The position numbers and the translations under genes are program-made. Shown here one piece after another: positions 6,518 to 13,904 of a stretch of DNA of 20,563 bases (position 1 is the first letter of the stretch; each line of letters opens with the position of its first letter). The notes under the pieces were generated by a model that saw only the letters and a program-made list of their open reading frames with translations, was not told the origin of the DNA and did not search any database. Origin of the DNA: Aquificaceae bacterium (GTDB lineage: Bacteria; Aquificota; Aquificia; Aquificales; Aquificaceae); assembly GCA_026982025.1 (NCBI GenBank), contig JALSHX010000124.1, positions 1 to 20,563 on the forward strand, written 5' to 3'.

Positions 6518-8612
6518 GCTCAAGCTTGATGAAATTGTTGACCAGCTTGCAAAAAAATACCCTCACGATAAAGACCGCATATATCAAGCATTTGAGCTTA
6601 TTCAGGAAAGACACAGGGATCAGAAAAGGGCTTCGGGAGAACCCTATGTCTCTCACCTTTTAAATGTGGCGAAGATCCTCGCGGACCTCAATATGGACTC
6701 AACAACCGTAGTTGCGGGTCTCCTCCACGACATACTTGAGGATACTGAGACCTCTTTTGAAGAAATTGAGAGCCTCTTTGGTAGGGAAGTGGCTGAAATC
6801 GTAGAAGGCGTAACCAAGATAGGGAAGATTCGCTTTCGCAACTTTAAAGAGGCACAGGCTGAGAACTTCCGCAAGCTTATCATAGCAACCGCCAACGACA
6901 TCAGGGTGGTGATCGTTAAGCTTGCTGACAGACTCCACAACATGAGAACTTTGAGTCACCTGAGGAGAGAAAAGAGGTTGAGGATTGCGGAGGAAACGCT
7001 GAGCATTTACGCACCGATTGCTCACAGGCTGGGCATCTGGGAGATAAAGAGGGACCTTGAGGACCTTTCCTTCAGACACCTCTATCCGAAGGAGTTTGAG
7101 AAGGTTAGGAAGTTCGTCAGTCAGTCCCTTGAGGACCTTGAGGCTTACCTTAAAAAGTTTGTCATACCTAAGGTAAGGGAGGTTCTTAAGGAGGCGGGAA
7201 TTGACGCGGAGATATCTTACAGACCCAAGCACCTTTACAGCCTCTGGCAGAAAACTATTAGGAAAAACATTAACCTTGAGGATGTTCACGACATTCTGGG
7301 GGTCAGGATCGTTGTGGATTCTCTTCAGGAGTGCTATGTGGTTCTCGGTCTGATTCACAACGTATTTAAACCCGTTCCGGGAAAGTTTAAGGACTACATT
7401 TCTCTTCCAAAGCCGAATCTCTATCAATCCCTCCACACCACGGTGATGGCTGACAAGGGGAAGCTGGTTGAGTTCCAGATCAGGACGAGGGAGATGCACC
7501 TGAGAGCAGAAAAGGGAATTGCAGCCCACTGGGCGTACAAGGAGGGTACCGGGAAGGCTGATAAACCGGAGGTTTTTTCATGGCTCAGGAGCCTTGTGGA
7601 AAACATTCAGGGAAGCAGAAATCCCGGCGAGCTTCTTGACCACATTAAAAGGGAGCTGTTTTCGGAGGAGGTTTTTGTCTTCACTCCCGCAGGAGACCTT
7701 TTAGTTCTTCCAAGCGGAGCAACACCTGTTGACTTCGCCTACCACATCCACACGGAGGTAGGAAACCACTGCGTCGGTGCAAAGGTAAACGGAAGGATAG
7801 TTCCACTCAACTACAGGCTCAGGAGCGGTGATCAGGTGGAGATCATCACGAGCACTCAAAAAAAACCCAACCCCCAGTGGTTGAAGTTCGTAGTTACTTC
7901 CAAGGCTAAGAGCGGAATAAAGCAATACATCAAAAAGCTTGAGAGGGAAAGATTCCTCAATGAGGGCAGGAGAATAATTGAGAGGATCAGGGAAAACCTG
8001 CACCTCACCCACAACGAGCTTATGGAGAAGCTAAGGGAAAAGGTCAGGTTTAAAGATGAGGAGGAGCTTTACCTCGCTTTGGGGAGCGGTCGCCTATCTG
8101 CAAGCAGGCTGATGGGGGTTCTTACTCAGAAAAAGAAGGTGAGGAGGATTCCTTCCCATTCAAAGGGATCAGGTGTGGTATCCCTCGGAGACCTTGATAG
8201 CGTCATGTACGAGGTCGCCGGCTGTTGCAGACCCGTGCCGGGGGATGAGGTTTACGGAGTTGTGAGGAGCGGTAGGGGAATAGTCATTCACGAAAAAGGG
8301 TGTGCCAACCTCAGGTACCTGAGGGAGAACTTTCCCGAGAAGGTTTTTAAGGTGAGGTGGAGTCCACAGGGGAGATTCAGGACCCGCATAAGGGTTCATG
8401 TCAAGGACCGAATCGGAATACTTTCGGATATAACGCGTAAAATTGCCGACAACGACTCAAATATTTGGGAATCGTACACAAAAGCGTCCGCGGAGGGGAA
8501 GGCGGTAATGGATTTCACCATAGATGTGATTGACAAAAGCCACCTCAGGAAGGTTATAAAGGCAATCAGGGATGTTGAGGGGGTGAGGAGCTGTAGCAGG
8601 GTGTACACCTGA
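6504..8612 (+). CDS. spoT: Bifunctional (p)ppGpp synthetase/hydrolase, Rel/SpoT family
   Basis: The enzyme makes and degrades the stringent-response alarmone (p)ppGpp. From ATG 6504 it is 702 aa, with domains in order: HD hydrolase (about 30-180; metal and catalytic residues H51, H75-D76, E79-D80, D142, N146 all present), synthetase (about 235-347; RPKHLYSLW at 240-248, KFKD at 294-297, YQSLHT at 307-312, EFQIRT), TGS (about 388-447), a zinc-finger/helical region with C574-C575 and H596/C600, and a C-terminal ACT domain (about 628-700). KFKD matches the basic RxKD form found in bifunctional enzymes rather than the acidic ExDD of synthetase-only RelA, so both activities are likely. The frame is open upstream to 6405 but that part is antisense to mreB. 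ATG 6483 (adding MAIIFIL) is a second choice. Single-gene transcription unit, ending 2 bp from convergent lnt. Confidence 0.95.
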   Translation: MAIKELKLDEIVDQLAKKYPHDKDRIYQAFELIQERHRDQKRASGEPYVSHLLNVAKILADLNMDSTTVVAGLLHDILEDTETSFEEIESLFGREVAEIVEGVTKIGKIRFRNFKEAQAENFRKLIIATANDIRVVIVKLADRLHNMRTLSHLRREKRLRIAEETLSIYAPIAHRLGIWEIKRDLEDLSFRHLYPKEFEKVRKFVSQSLEDLEAYLKKFVIPKVREVLKEAGIDAEISYRPKHLYSLWQKTIRKNINLEDVHDILGVRIVVDSLQECYVVLGLIHNVFKPVPGKFKDYISLPKPNLYQSLHTTVMADKGKLVEFQIRTREMHLRAEKGIAAHWAYKEGTGKADKPEVFSWLRSLVENIQGSRNPGELLDHIKRELFSEEVFVFTPAGDLLVLPSGATPVDFAYHIHTEVGNHCVGAKVNGRIVPLNYRLRSGDQVEIITSTQKKPNPQWLKFVVTSKAKSGIKQYIKKLERERFLNEGRRIIERIRENLHLTHNELMEKLREKVRFKDEEELYLALGSGRLSASRLMGVLTQKKKVRRIPSHSKGSGVVSLGDLDSVMYEVAGCCRPVPGDEVYGVVRSGRGIVIHEKGCANLRYLRENFPEKVFKVRWSPQGRFRTRIRVHVKDRIGILSDITRKIADNDSNIWESYTKASAEGKAVMDFTIDVIDKSHLRKVIKAIRDVEGVRSCSRVYT

Positions 8613-8614
8613 AG

Positions 8615-9901
8615 TCAAAACTCGTAAAAAATATAACCCTGTTTTCCGTATGGCAGAACCTTTAAGAGTTCTCCTTGCGGTGAAATTACCGCGGAGGGTC
8701 CTGTGTTGTTTACCCAGAGAACATACTTTCTGGTTTCAACGGCTCTTACCCTTGCCTGTCTCAGGTGCTGAAAGGTCCCGTCCGAGTCCCTGAACCAGGC
8801 GTCGTTTGTCAGAACCGCTATGAAATCCGCACAATCGGACATTTTTTTAACGAGGGTGTAGTATGAAACTTCAAAGCAAATGGGCGTTCCCACCCTGAAC
8901 CTCCCCGCCCTCACGCACCTTGGCTCCGGACCGGGCGTAAAGTCAATTCCTCCTATTGCTCCGAAATAATTTTTAGCAAACTGGAAGGGAAAGGGGACGA
9001 ATTCGCCGAAGGGAAGTATCCTTACCTTGTCGTAAAAGTCAAGGATCTCTCCCCTGTGAATAACGAAAACGGAGTTGTAAGCCCTGTAACCTTCTCCTTC
9101 CAGACGAAGGTCGGTCAGACCCGAAATAATGATTGATTTTTGTGAATAGCTGAGAAGTTTCCTGCCTTCCGCGTAAATGTCCCTTCCGTCAAAGGGAAAG
9201 GCAGATTCAGGTAGGAAAATTATGTCCGGATTCCTTGCTACCATCTCATCAAAAAATTTCCAATAGGAGGGAAGAAACCTGTAAAAGTCCGGATCGCTCA
9301 GCTTGATGTGTTCCGGCACATTTGTTTGAAAGAGGGCAACCTTTAGACCCTTAAGGTCAGCTCTTTCCACAGGAAACTTTATGAATGGCACGGGAATTAT
9401 GAAGACGATAAGAGAAGTTGCAAGGTATTTCGGTTTTTTCATTAGCAGGGGAATCAGGCAGGCAAAAACCATAAGGATGCTTCCCAGATAAACTCCCCCT
9501 GCACTCAGATAGTTTTTAAATAGGGGAATGTAAAGGATCATCTCCCCCGCAAGGAGCCACGGAAAACCTCCGTAAGGAAAGTGCGACCTCAGAATTTCAA
9601 CGAGGGTCCAGAGGAAAGGAAGGGTCAGGAGGTTGTACCTGAGGATTTTCCATAAGAGATATGTAAATCCGAACTGGTAGAGACCGAGAAAGACGGCAAG
9701 GACGGTTAGAAGGGAGTAGGCTATCGGAGGATAAACTCCTCCGTAGTCAATCATCGCTATCCTTACCCAGAAAAGTGACGAGAGAGAAAATAAGAAACCG
9801 CAAACCAACCATGTTAAGGGGCTTCTGAATAAAGCGAGAATCAAGAAAGCGGGAAAAAGAAGAAAGAAAAGGCTAAATTTCGAAAAGGCAAGGTAAAGCA
9901 T
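8615..9901 (-). CDS. lnt: Apolipoprotein N-acyltransferase
   Basis: Lnt adds the third acyl chain to the N-terminal cysteine of lipoproteins in the inner membrane. The first part (to about 178) is a multi-span membrane region, followed by a nitrilase-type domain (about 186-420) with the catalytic triad E232 (FLPESAFPF), K292 (DKVRILPFGEFVPF, with the conserved accessory E300) and C342 (GTPICFEVSYY). It also has VLTNDAWF (363-370) and RAVETRKY (386-393). At 428 aa it is shorter than E. coli Lnt (512). ATG 9901 is the first standard start in frame, but the frame stays Lnt-like upstream (LTAGILSAL) to a CTG at 9928 that overlaps the stop of the preceding gene as CTGA, so the real protein may be nine or more residues longer. 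It is the last gene of hemL-UPF0104-lnt. Confidence 0.95.
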   Translation of the reverse strand: MLYLAFSKFSLFFLLFPAFLILALFRSPLTWLVCGFLFSLSSLFWVRIAMIDYGGVYPPIAYSLLTVLAVFLGLYQFGFTYLLWKILRYNLLTLPFLWTLVEILRSHFPYGGFPWLLAGEMILYIPLFKNYLSAGGVYLGSILMVFACLIPLLMKKPKYLATSLIVFIIPVPFIKFPVERADLKGLKVALFQTNVPEHIKLSDPDFYRFLPSYWKFFDEMVARNPDIIFLPESAFPFDGRDIYAEGRKLLSYSQKSIIISGLTDLRLEGEGYRAYNSVFVIHRGEILDFYDKVRILPFGEFVPFPFQFAKNYFGAIGGIDFTPGPEPRCVRAGRFRVGTPICFEVSYYTLVKKMSDCADFIAVLTNDAWFRDSDGTFQHLRQARVRAVETRKYVLWVNNTGPSAVISPQGELLKVLPYGKQGYIFYEF

Positions 9902-9924
9902 TAAGGCAGAAAGAATGCCCGCAG

Positions 9925-10872
9925 TCAGGTTCTTAAGTCTTTCAGAAGATAAAGGATAAATAGCACACCTCCCACCGCAGCACTCGCATACTGGCTTATA
10001 AGCCTCCAGAGTATCACAAAGGCACCTATTTGGTGAGCCTCAAGGAATCCCGAGAAGACGGCGAGAGCCCCCAGTTCTCCCACCCCGCTTCCTCCCGGAG
10101 TCGGGCTAATAAAAATGGCGTACAGAAGTCCGAGCTGGGCTTTGAACAGCTCAAAAAAGGGTTCATCGGATCCGAAAGCCTTTGCAAGGGATGGAGCTAT
10201 CATCATGAAAGATAAGTAAAGAAGTATGCTTGAAAGGGAGGCAAGAAGAAAGTAAGTTTTCCTCTTATAGCCGAATATTTGCAGGTAATAAAAGTACTTT
10301 TTAAGGGTTTCCCTTAACCTCCTGAGGGATGGTTTGCCCGCATTCTTTCTGAGAAGGTAATTAATCGTCGTATAAAGCAGAATGGTGCCGATAAGAACAA
10401 CGGCGAGTATCTCCGCAACCGGCTTAACAAGTCTCGGATTTGATATAAACTGATGAACTAAAAATGGTAGAGCAATGATGAAAAATACGATTCCCGATAC
10501 TGTTTTCATGGTGACTATACTCATCACCTTGTGAACGCTTGATCCTCTTCTCAAAAGCATGTAAACAGCCGCAAGCTCTCCCCCTGCGTGGGCGGGCGTT
10601 ACCGTTGCTCCGAAGGTATTTATAAAAGACATTGTATAGCCGTACCTCAGTGAGTACCTGAGACCCACAGCTCTTGATAGTATGTACAGCCTGATATTGT
10701 CAAAGGTGTGGTAAAGAAATAAGAAGAGTCCCGAGAGTATCAGGTACCTCTTCTTTAGACCGAGAACTGAACTCAGAGTTTCTTTTGAGAATGTTTTAAG
10801 GAATATGAAGGTAAAAGTGAGAAGGAGAATAAGGGCGAGGATCAGGGTTCCGTAAATAAAGGTCTTTTTCAT
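9925..10872 (-). CDS. UPF0104 / LPG-synthase-TM family membrane protein
   Basis: An integral membrane protein of 315 aa with about eight hydrophobic spans (first at about 5-26, then 43-58, 80-105, 117-140, 152-172, 207-232, 246-275, 280-310). It carries two signatures of the lysylphosphatidylglycerol synthase transmembrane/flippase family: TPAHAGGELAAV (92-103) and SPTPGGSGVGELGAL (256-270). In MprF this domain flips aminoacylated lipids. Stand-alone members are linked to lipid or glycolipid transport, and their substrates are mostly unknown. No aminoacyl-transferase domain is attached here, so lysyl-PG synthesis should not be assumed. It starts in an ATGA overlap with hemL and precedes lnt, a second membrane-lipid protein, which hints at an envelope role (inference). 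Confidence 0.85.
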   Translation of the reverse strand: MKKTFIYGTLILALILLLTFTFIFLKTFSKETLSSVLGLKKRYLILSGLFLFLYHTFDNIRLYILSRAVGLRYSLRYGYTMSFINTFGATVTPAHAGGELAAVYMLLRRGSSVHKVMSIVTMKTVSGIVFFIIALPFLVHQFISNPRLVKPVAEILAVVLIGTILLYTTINYLLRKNAGKPSLRRLRETLKKYFYYLQIFGYKRKTYFLLASLSSILLYLSFMMIAPSLAKAFGSDEPFFELFKAQLGLLYAIFISPTPGGSGVGELGALAVFSGFLEAHQIGAFVILWRLISQYASAAVGGVLFILYLLKDLRT

Positions 10873-12161
10873 AGGCTCTTGAGGGCGGAGCGAACCTTCT
10901 CCAGTGCTGTGTCAATGTCCTCATCGGAGTGTGCAGTTGATACGAACCACGCTTCAAACTGTGATGGGGGGATGAGGATGCCTCTTTCAAGGAGAGCTTT
11001 AAAGAATTTTGAGAACAGCTTCGTGTCTGATGATTTTGCTGTTTCAAAGTCCCTGACCTTCTCATCCGTAAAGAACAGCGTTAGCATTGAGCCGAGCCTG
11101 TTTACGGTTGCTGGAATTCCCCTTTCCCCCGTGATTTCCTTCAATCCCTCTTCAAGCCTTTTCCCTTTATTTTCAAGTTCACCGTAGGGTTTGCTTTCTC
11201 TCAGGATTTGAAGGGTTTTAAAACCGCACGCCATTGCGACCGGATTACCCGAGAGAGTGCCCGCCTGATAGACCTTTCCAACGGGAGCTACCTCGGACAT
11301 GACCTCGTCGGGACCCGCGTACGCACCGACGGGCATTCCCCCTCCGAGGATCTTTCCGAGACATGTTATGTCCGGAATTACCCCGAAAACTTCCTGAGCA
11401 CCGCCCTCAGATAGCCTGAACCCCGTAATCACCTCGTCAAAGATCAGTAAAGAGCCGTAACTCTGGGTTAATTCCCTTATCTTCTCAAGAAATCCCCTTT
11501 CAGGAAGGACCACACCCATGTTTCCTGCAACGGGTTCAAGTATCACGCAGGCGATCTCCTCACCGTATCTGAAAAATGCCTCCTCCACGGCTTCGCCGTC
11601 GTTGTATGGAAGGACAAGGGTGAGACGGGCAATATCTTCGGGGATTCCGGGAGTTCCGGGTATCCCGAAGGTTGCAACTCCCGAGCCTGCGCTGACGAGC
11701 AAAGAGTCATAGTGTCCGTGATAACATCCCTCAAACTTCACTATTAGCTTTCTGCCGGTGATTCCCCTCGCCAGTCTCACCGCTGACATGGTCGCTTCCG
11801 TTCCCGAGTTTACGAACCTGACCTTTTGAGCTGAGGGGACCATTGAAACTACAGCCTCACCGATCAGAGGCTCGTAAGGATTAGTTAAACCGAAGGTGAG
11901 TCCATTTTCCAGAGCCTTTTTTGTCTCCTCAAGGACTGCGGGGTGTGAGTGTCCGAGAATGAGAGGACCCCATGATGCAAGGAAGTCTATGTATTCCCGT
12001 CCGTCCGCATCCCAGACCCTTGAACCCGACCCTCTGACAAGGGAAATGGGTTCGGTGCCAACCGCCGTGAAAGCCCTCACGGGGCTGTTAACACCTCCGG
12101 GAAGAACCTTTCTTGCCCTTTCAACGACCGATGGGTTAGAGATTTTCTCCGTTTCCTGCAT
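10869..12161 (-). CDS. hemL: Glutamate-1-semialdehyde 2,1-aminomutase
   Basis: HemL isomerises glutamate-1-semialdehyde to 5-aminolevulinate, the last step of the C5 route into haem and other tetrapyrroles. The 430-aa cytoplasmic PLP enzyme shows PGGVNSPVRAF (21-31), NSGTEATMSAVRLAR (118-132), YHGHYDS (147-153), FDEVITGFR (241-249) with the PLP-contacting D242, and the Schiff-base lysine K270 in CLGKILGGGMPVGAY. Length and motifs are complete. The start is ATG 12161, with PGGVNSP at the expected distance. There is no Shine-Dalgarno and a TATAAT lies 10-15 bases upstream, so the message may be nearly leaderless. First gene of a three-gene minus-strand operon. Confidence 0.97.
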   Translation of the reverse strand: MQETEKISNPSVVERARKVLPGGVNSPVRAFTAVGTEPISLVRGSGSRVWDADGREYIDFLASWGPLILGHSHPAVLEETKKALENGLTFGLTNPYEPLIGEAVVSMVPSAQKVRFVNSGTEATMSAVRLARGITGRKLIVKFEGCYHGHYDSLLVSAGSGVATFGIPGTPGIPEDIARLTLVLPYNDGEAVEEAFFRYGEEIACVILEPVAGNMGVVLPERGFLEKIRELTQSYGSLLIFDEVITGFRLSEGGAQEVFGVIPDITCLGKILGGGMPVGAYAGPDEVMSEVAPVGKVYQAGTLSGNPVAMACGFKTLQILRESKPYGELENKGKRLEEGLKEITGERGIPATVNRLGSMLTLFFTDEKVRDFETAKSSDTKLFSKFFKALLERGILIPPSQFEAWFVSTAHSDEDIDTALEKVRSALKSL

Positions 12162-12171
12162 TATACCAACA

Positions 12172-12177
12172 ATTATA
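12172..12177 (-). promoter_or_regulatory. Candidate -10 element of hemL
   Basis: Minus-strand TATAAT at 12177-12172 would place the transcription start about four bases before ATG 12161. A second TATAAT (12165-12160) preceded by TG overlaps the start codon itself and would remove the start from the message, so it is less likely. No good -35 is seen. The AT-rich core is nearly palindromic, with another TATAAT on the plus strand at 12174-12179. Confidence 0.4.
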
Positions 12178-12178
12178 A

Positions 12179-12207
12179 TCTTTAGTAGCCTTACCGAATC
12201 CTATAAT
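12179..12207 (+). promoter_or_regulatory. Candidate promoter of the transglycosylase-mobA-fliJ/motE-aminotransferase operon
   Basis: TATAAT at 12202-12207 is a perfect -10, preceded after 17 bp by TCTTTA (12179-12184). The same two hexamers with the same spacing occur before mreB on the minus strand. Transcription would begin near 12214, only about three bases before ATG 12217, so the first gene would be translated from an almost leaderless message. Prediction only. Confidence 0.45.
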
Positions 12208-12216
12208 TATTGGGTA

Positions 12217-13329
12217 ATGATATACATATTTCTTCTGATTTCTCTTGTGGTGGGAGGATGCACTCCAACGGTGAAAAAGATTGCCCTTAAAAAAGACAGC
12301 AGAAACATAGTTATCGTGCAGAAGGGTAAGTTTTTGTTTACAGAAGAGGAAAAGGCTTTTATCAGGTTTGAAGCAAAAAAGCTGGGAATAAAGATTCCCC
12401 AGAAAAGTGACATAAAGGAGGAGCTCAGGTTCCTGCTAAGGAACAAGAGGGGTCTTGAAATAGCCCTCAGGAGAGCTTCCCTTTACATGCGGTACATAAC
12501 ACCCGTGTTGAGGGAAATGGAACTCCCTGAAGAACTGGCTCTTCTTCCCTTAATTGAGAGCATGTTCAATCCCTTTGCGGTTTCCCGGTCAGGAGCCGGA
12601 GGCATCTGGCAACTTATGCCGGCAACGGCAAGGAGGTACGGGCTGAGGGTTAATAACTATGTTGACGAGCGCTTTGACCTTCTCAAATCAACCCGTGCCG
12701 CATCCGCTTACCTTAAGGACCTACACAAACGATTCGGAAACTGGGAACTCGTTCTCGCCGCCTACAACTGCGGTGAGGGTTGCGTCATTAAAAAAACGGG
12801 TGGAAAGGACTTCTGGAGCAGAAAGGACAGGCTTCCACGACAAACGAGGAGGTTTGTTCCAAGGTTCTTTGCCGCCCTTTTGATAGCGAGGAATCCCCAG
12901 AAGTACGGTCTGGCGGTAAATGGGCTAAGTATGAAAATCAGAAAGGAATTTGTTGAATCGCCGAGCAGGGTAAAGGACCTTGTCAGGAGGGAGTCCATCA
13001 GAGAAACCACCTTCAGGGACCTCAATCCTCACATAAAGGGTGATGTTATTCCAGCAAAAACTTACGTTTATTTACCCTTAAGGGAGAGGCCGTCAATCAG
13101 GGTAGTGAGCAATGCGGTGCCTAAAAAACCGGAGGTCGTTGAAATTAAGCGGGAGGTTGTAAGGAAACGAGTAAAAAGGAAGCGAATAGTCATTGGCAGG
13201 ACGGTGAAGAAAAGCAGGAAAGTTAAAAGGGATAACACCTTAAAAAGGGTGGGAACAGTGATAAAGATGGACCGCACAGGGTCCGTGATTGTTCTTGATA
13301 ACGGAGCCATGGTTTATATTAAAGAGTGA
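12217..13329 (+). CDS. Lytic transglycosylase lipoprotein (SLT domain, MltD-like)
   Basis: The enzyme cleaves peptidoglycan glycan strands with formation of 1,6-anhydro-muramic ends. The 370-aa protein starts with a lipoprotein signal peptide (residues 1-14) and lipobox VGGC, so C15 should become the lipidated N-terminus. An SLT domain spans about 90-225, with catalytic E114 in LLPLIESMFNPFAVS followed by SGAGGIWQLMPATARRYGL and AAYNCGEG. A segment at 246-288 (VKDLVRRESIRETTFRDLNPH...YVYLPL) resembles the region before or within LysM repeats in MltD, but no clear LysM repeat remains. The tail at 310-345 is very Lys/Arg-rich and ends in GTVIKMDRTGSVIVLDNGAMV, perhaps a small beta domain. ATG 12217 was chosen because it begins the signal peptide. 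The frame is open back to 11896, antisense to hemL. Confidence 0.9.
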   Translation: MIYIFLLISLVVGGCTPTVKKIALKKDSRNIVIVQKGKFLFTEEEKAFIRFEAKKLGIKIPQKSDIKEELRFLLRNKRGLEIALRRASLYMRYITPVLREMELPEELALLPLIESMFNPFAVSRSGAGGIWQLMPATARRYGLRVNNYVDERFDLLKSTRAASAYLKDLHKRFGNWELVLAAYNCGEGCVIKKTGGKDFWSRKDRLPRQTRRFVPRFFAALLIARNPQKYGLAVNGLSMKIRKEFVESPSRVKDLVRRESIRETTFRDLNPHIKGDVIPAKTYVYLPLRERPSIRVVSNAVPKKPEVVEIKREVVRKRVKRKRIVIGRTVKKSRKVKRDNTLKRVGTVIKMDRTGSVIVLDNGAMVYIKE

Positions 13330-13904
13330 TGGAGTGTTTCATCCTCGCGGGGGGTCAGAGCAGGAGATTCGGAGAGGATAAGCTCAGTTATTCCTTGGGG
13401 GGAAGGAGGGTAATTGAGCGGGTTTTTGAGACTGCACTTGAGGTTTTTGACAGGGTTCTTGTGATTACAAAAAACCCCAAAAGGCTCACCTTCCTCAAAG
13501 GTCCTCTTATTACTGACCTGCTTCCACTTCAAGCTCCCATAGTTGGACTTTACACTGCAACGGTCAAGGCAAAGGGAGAGATCTTTGCCCTTCTGAGCGG
13601 AGACATTCCTCTCATAAAAAGAGAGGTTCTTCAAATTCTTCGGGACAGGGGAGAACCCCCCGTTACGGTATTCAAGGCAGGTGACAGGGTGCATCCGCTT
13701 ATTGGCGTTTATTCCAAGTCGCTGAGGGAAACGATAAAAAAGAGAATAGAGAGGAACGATTTAAGTATGATGGGAGTTCTGGAAGAGGTGGGCTACAACC
13801 TTCTGGGTGAGGATCTCGTAAGGGGTGTGGATCCCAACCTTGATTCCTTTGTGAACCTGAACACCAAGGAAGACCTGCTCATCATTTCAGAGAGGGCGAG
13901 ATGA
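13329..13904 (+). CDS. mobA: Molybdenum cofactor guanylyltransferase MobA
   Basis: MobA transfers GMP from GTP to molybdopterin, giving the (bis-)MGD cofactor used by DMSO-reductase-family enzymes such as the nitrate reductase encoded at the right of this window. The 191-aa protein has the nucleotide-binding signature LAGGQSRRFGEDK (6-18), a metal-binding aspartate D92 in LLSGDIPLI (88-96), HPLIGVYS (122-129) and FVNLNTKEDL (174-183). The size is typical (about 190-200). ATG 13329 overlaps the transglycosylase stop by one base (TGATG). A GTG three bases earlier is also possible. Its presence in an envelope/motility operon rather than next to narB is a scattered-operon arrangement. Confidence 0.92.
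   Translation: MECFILAGGQSRRFGEDKLSYSLGGRRVIERVFETALEVFDRVLVITKNPKRLTFLKGPLITDLLPLQAPIVGLYTATVKAKGEIFALLSGDIPLIKREVLQILRDRGEPPVTVFKAGDRVHPLIGVYSKSLRETIKKRIERNDLSMMGVLEEVGYNLLGEDLVRGVDPNLDSFVNLNTKEDLLIISERAR

Noticed and set aside
6699..7529. 276-codon open frame on the minus strand inside spoT
   Set aside because: It is antisense to conserved HD and synthetase coding sequence, has no family resemblance and no start signals. High-GC-third-position coding often leaves such shadow frames.
11633..11680. Short near-repeats (GGGATTCCGGGAGTTCCGGG) in hemL
   Set aside because: They encode the normal IPGTPGIPE loop of glutamate-1-semialdehyde aminomutase, so the repetition follows from the protein sequence.
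11896..12216. Longer N-terminus for the transglycosylase
   Set aside because: This part is antisense to hemL and would bury the lipoprotein signal peptide that begins at 12217.
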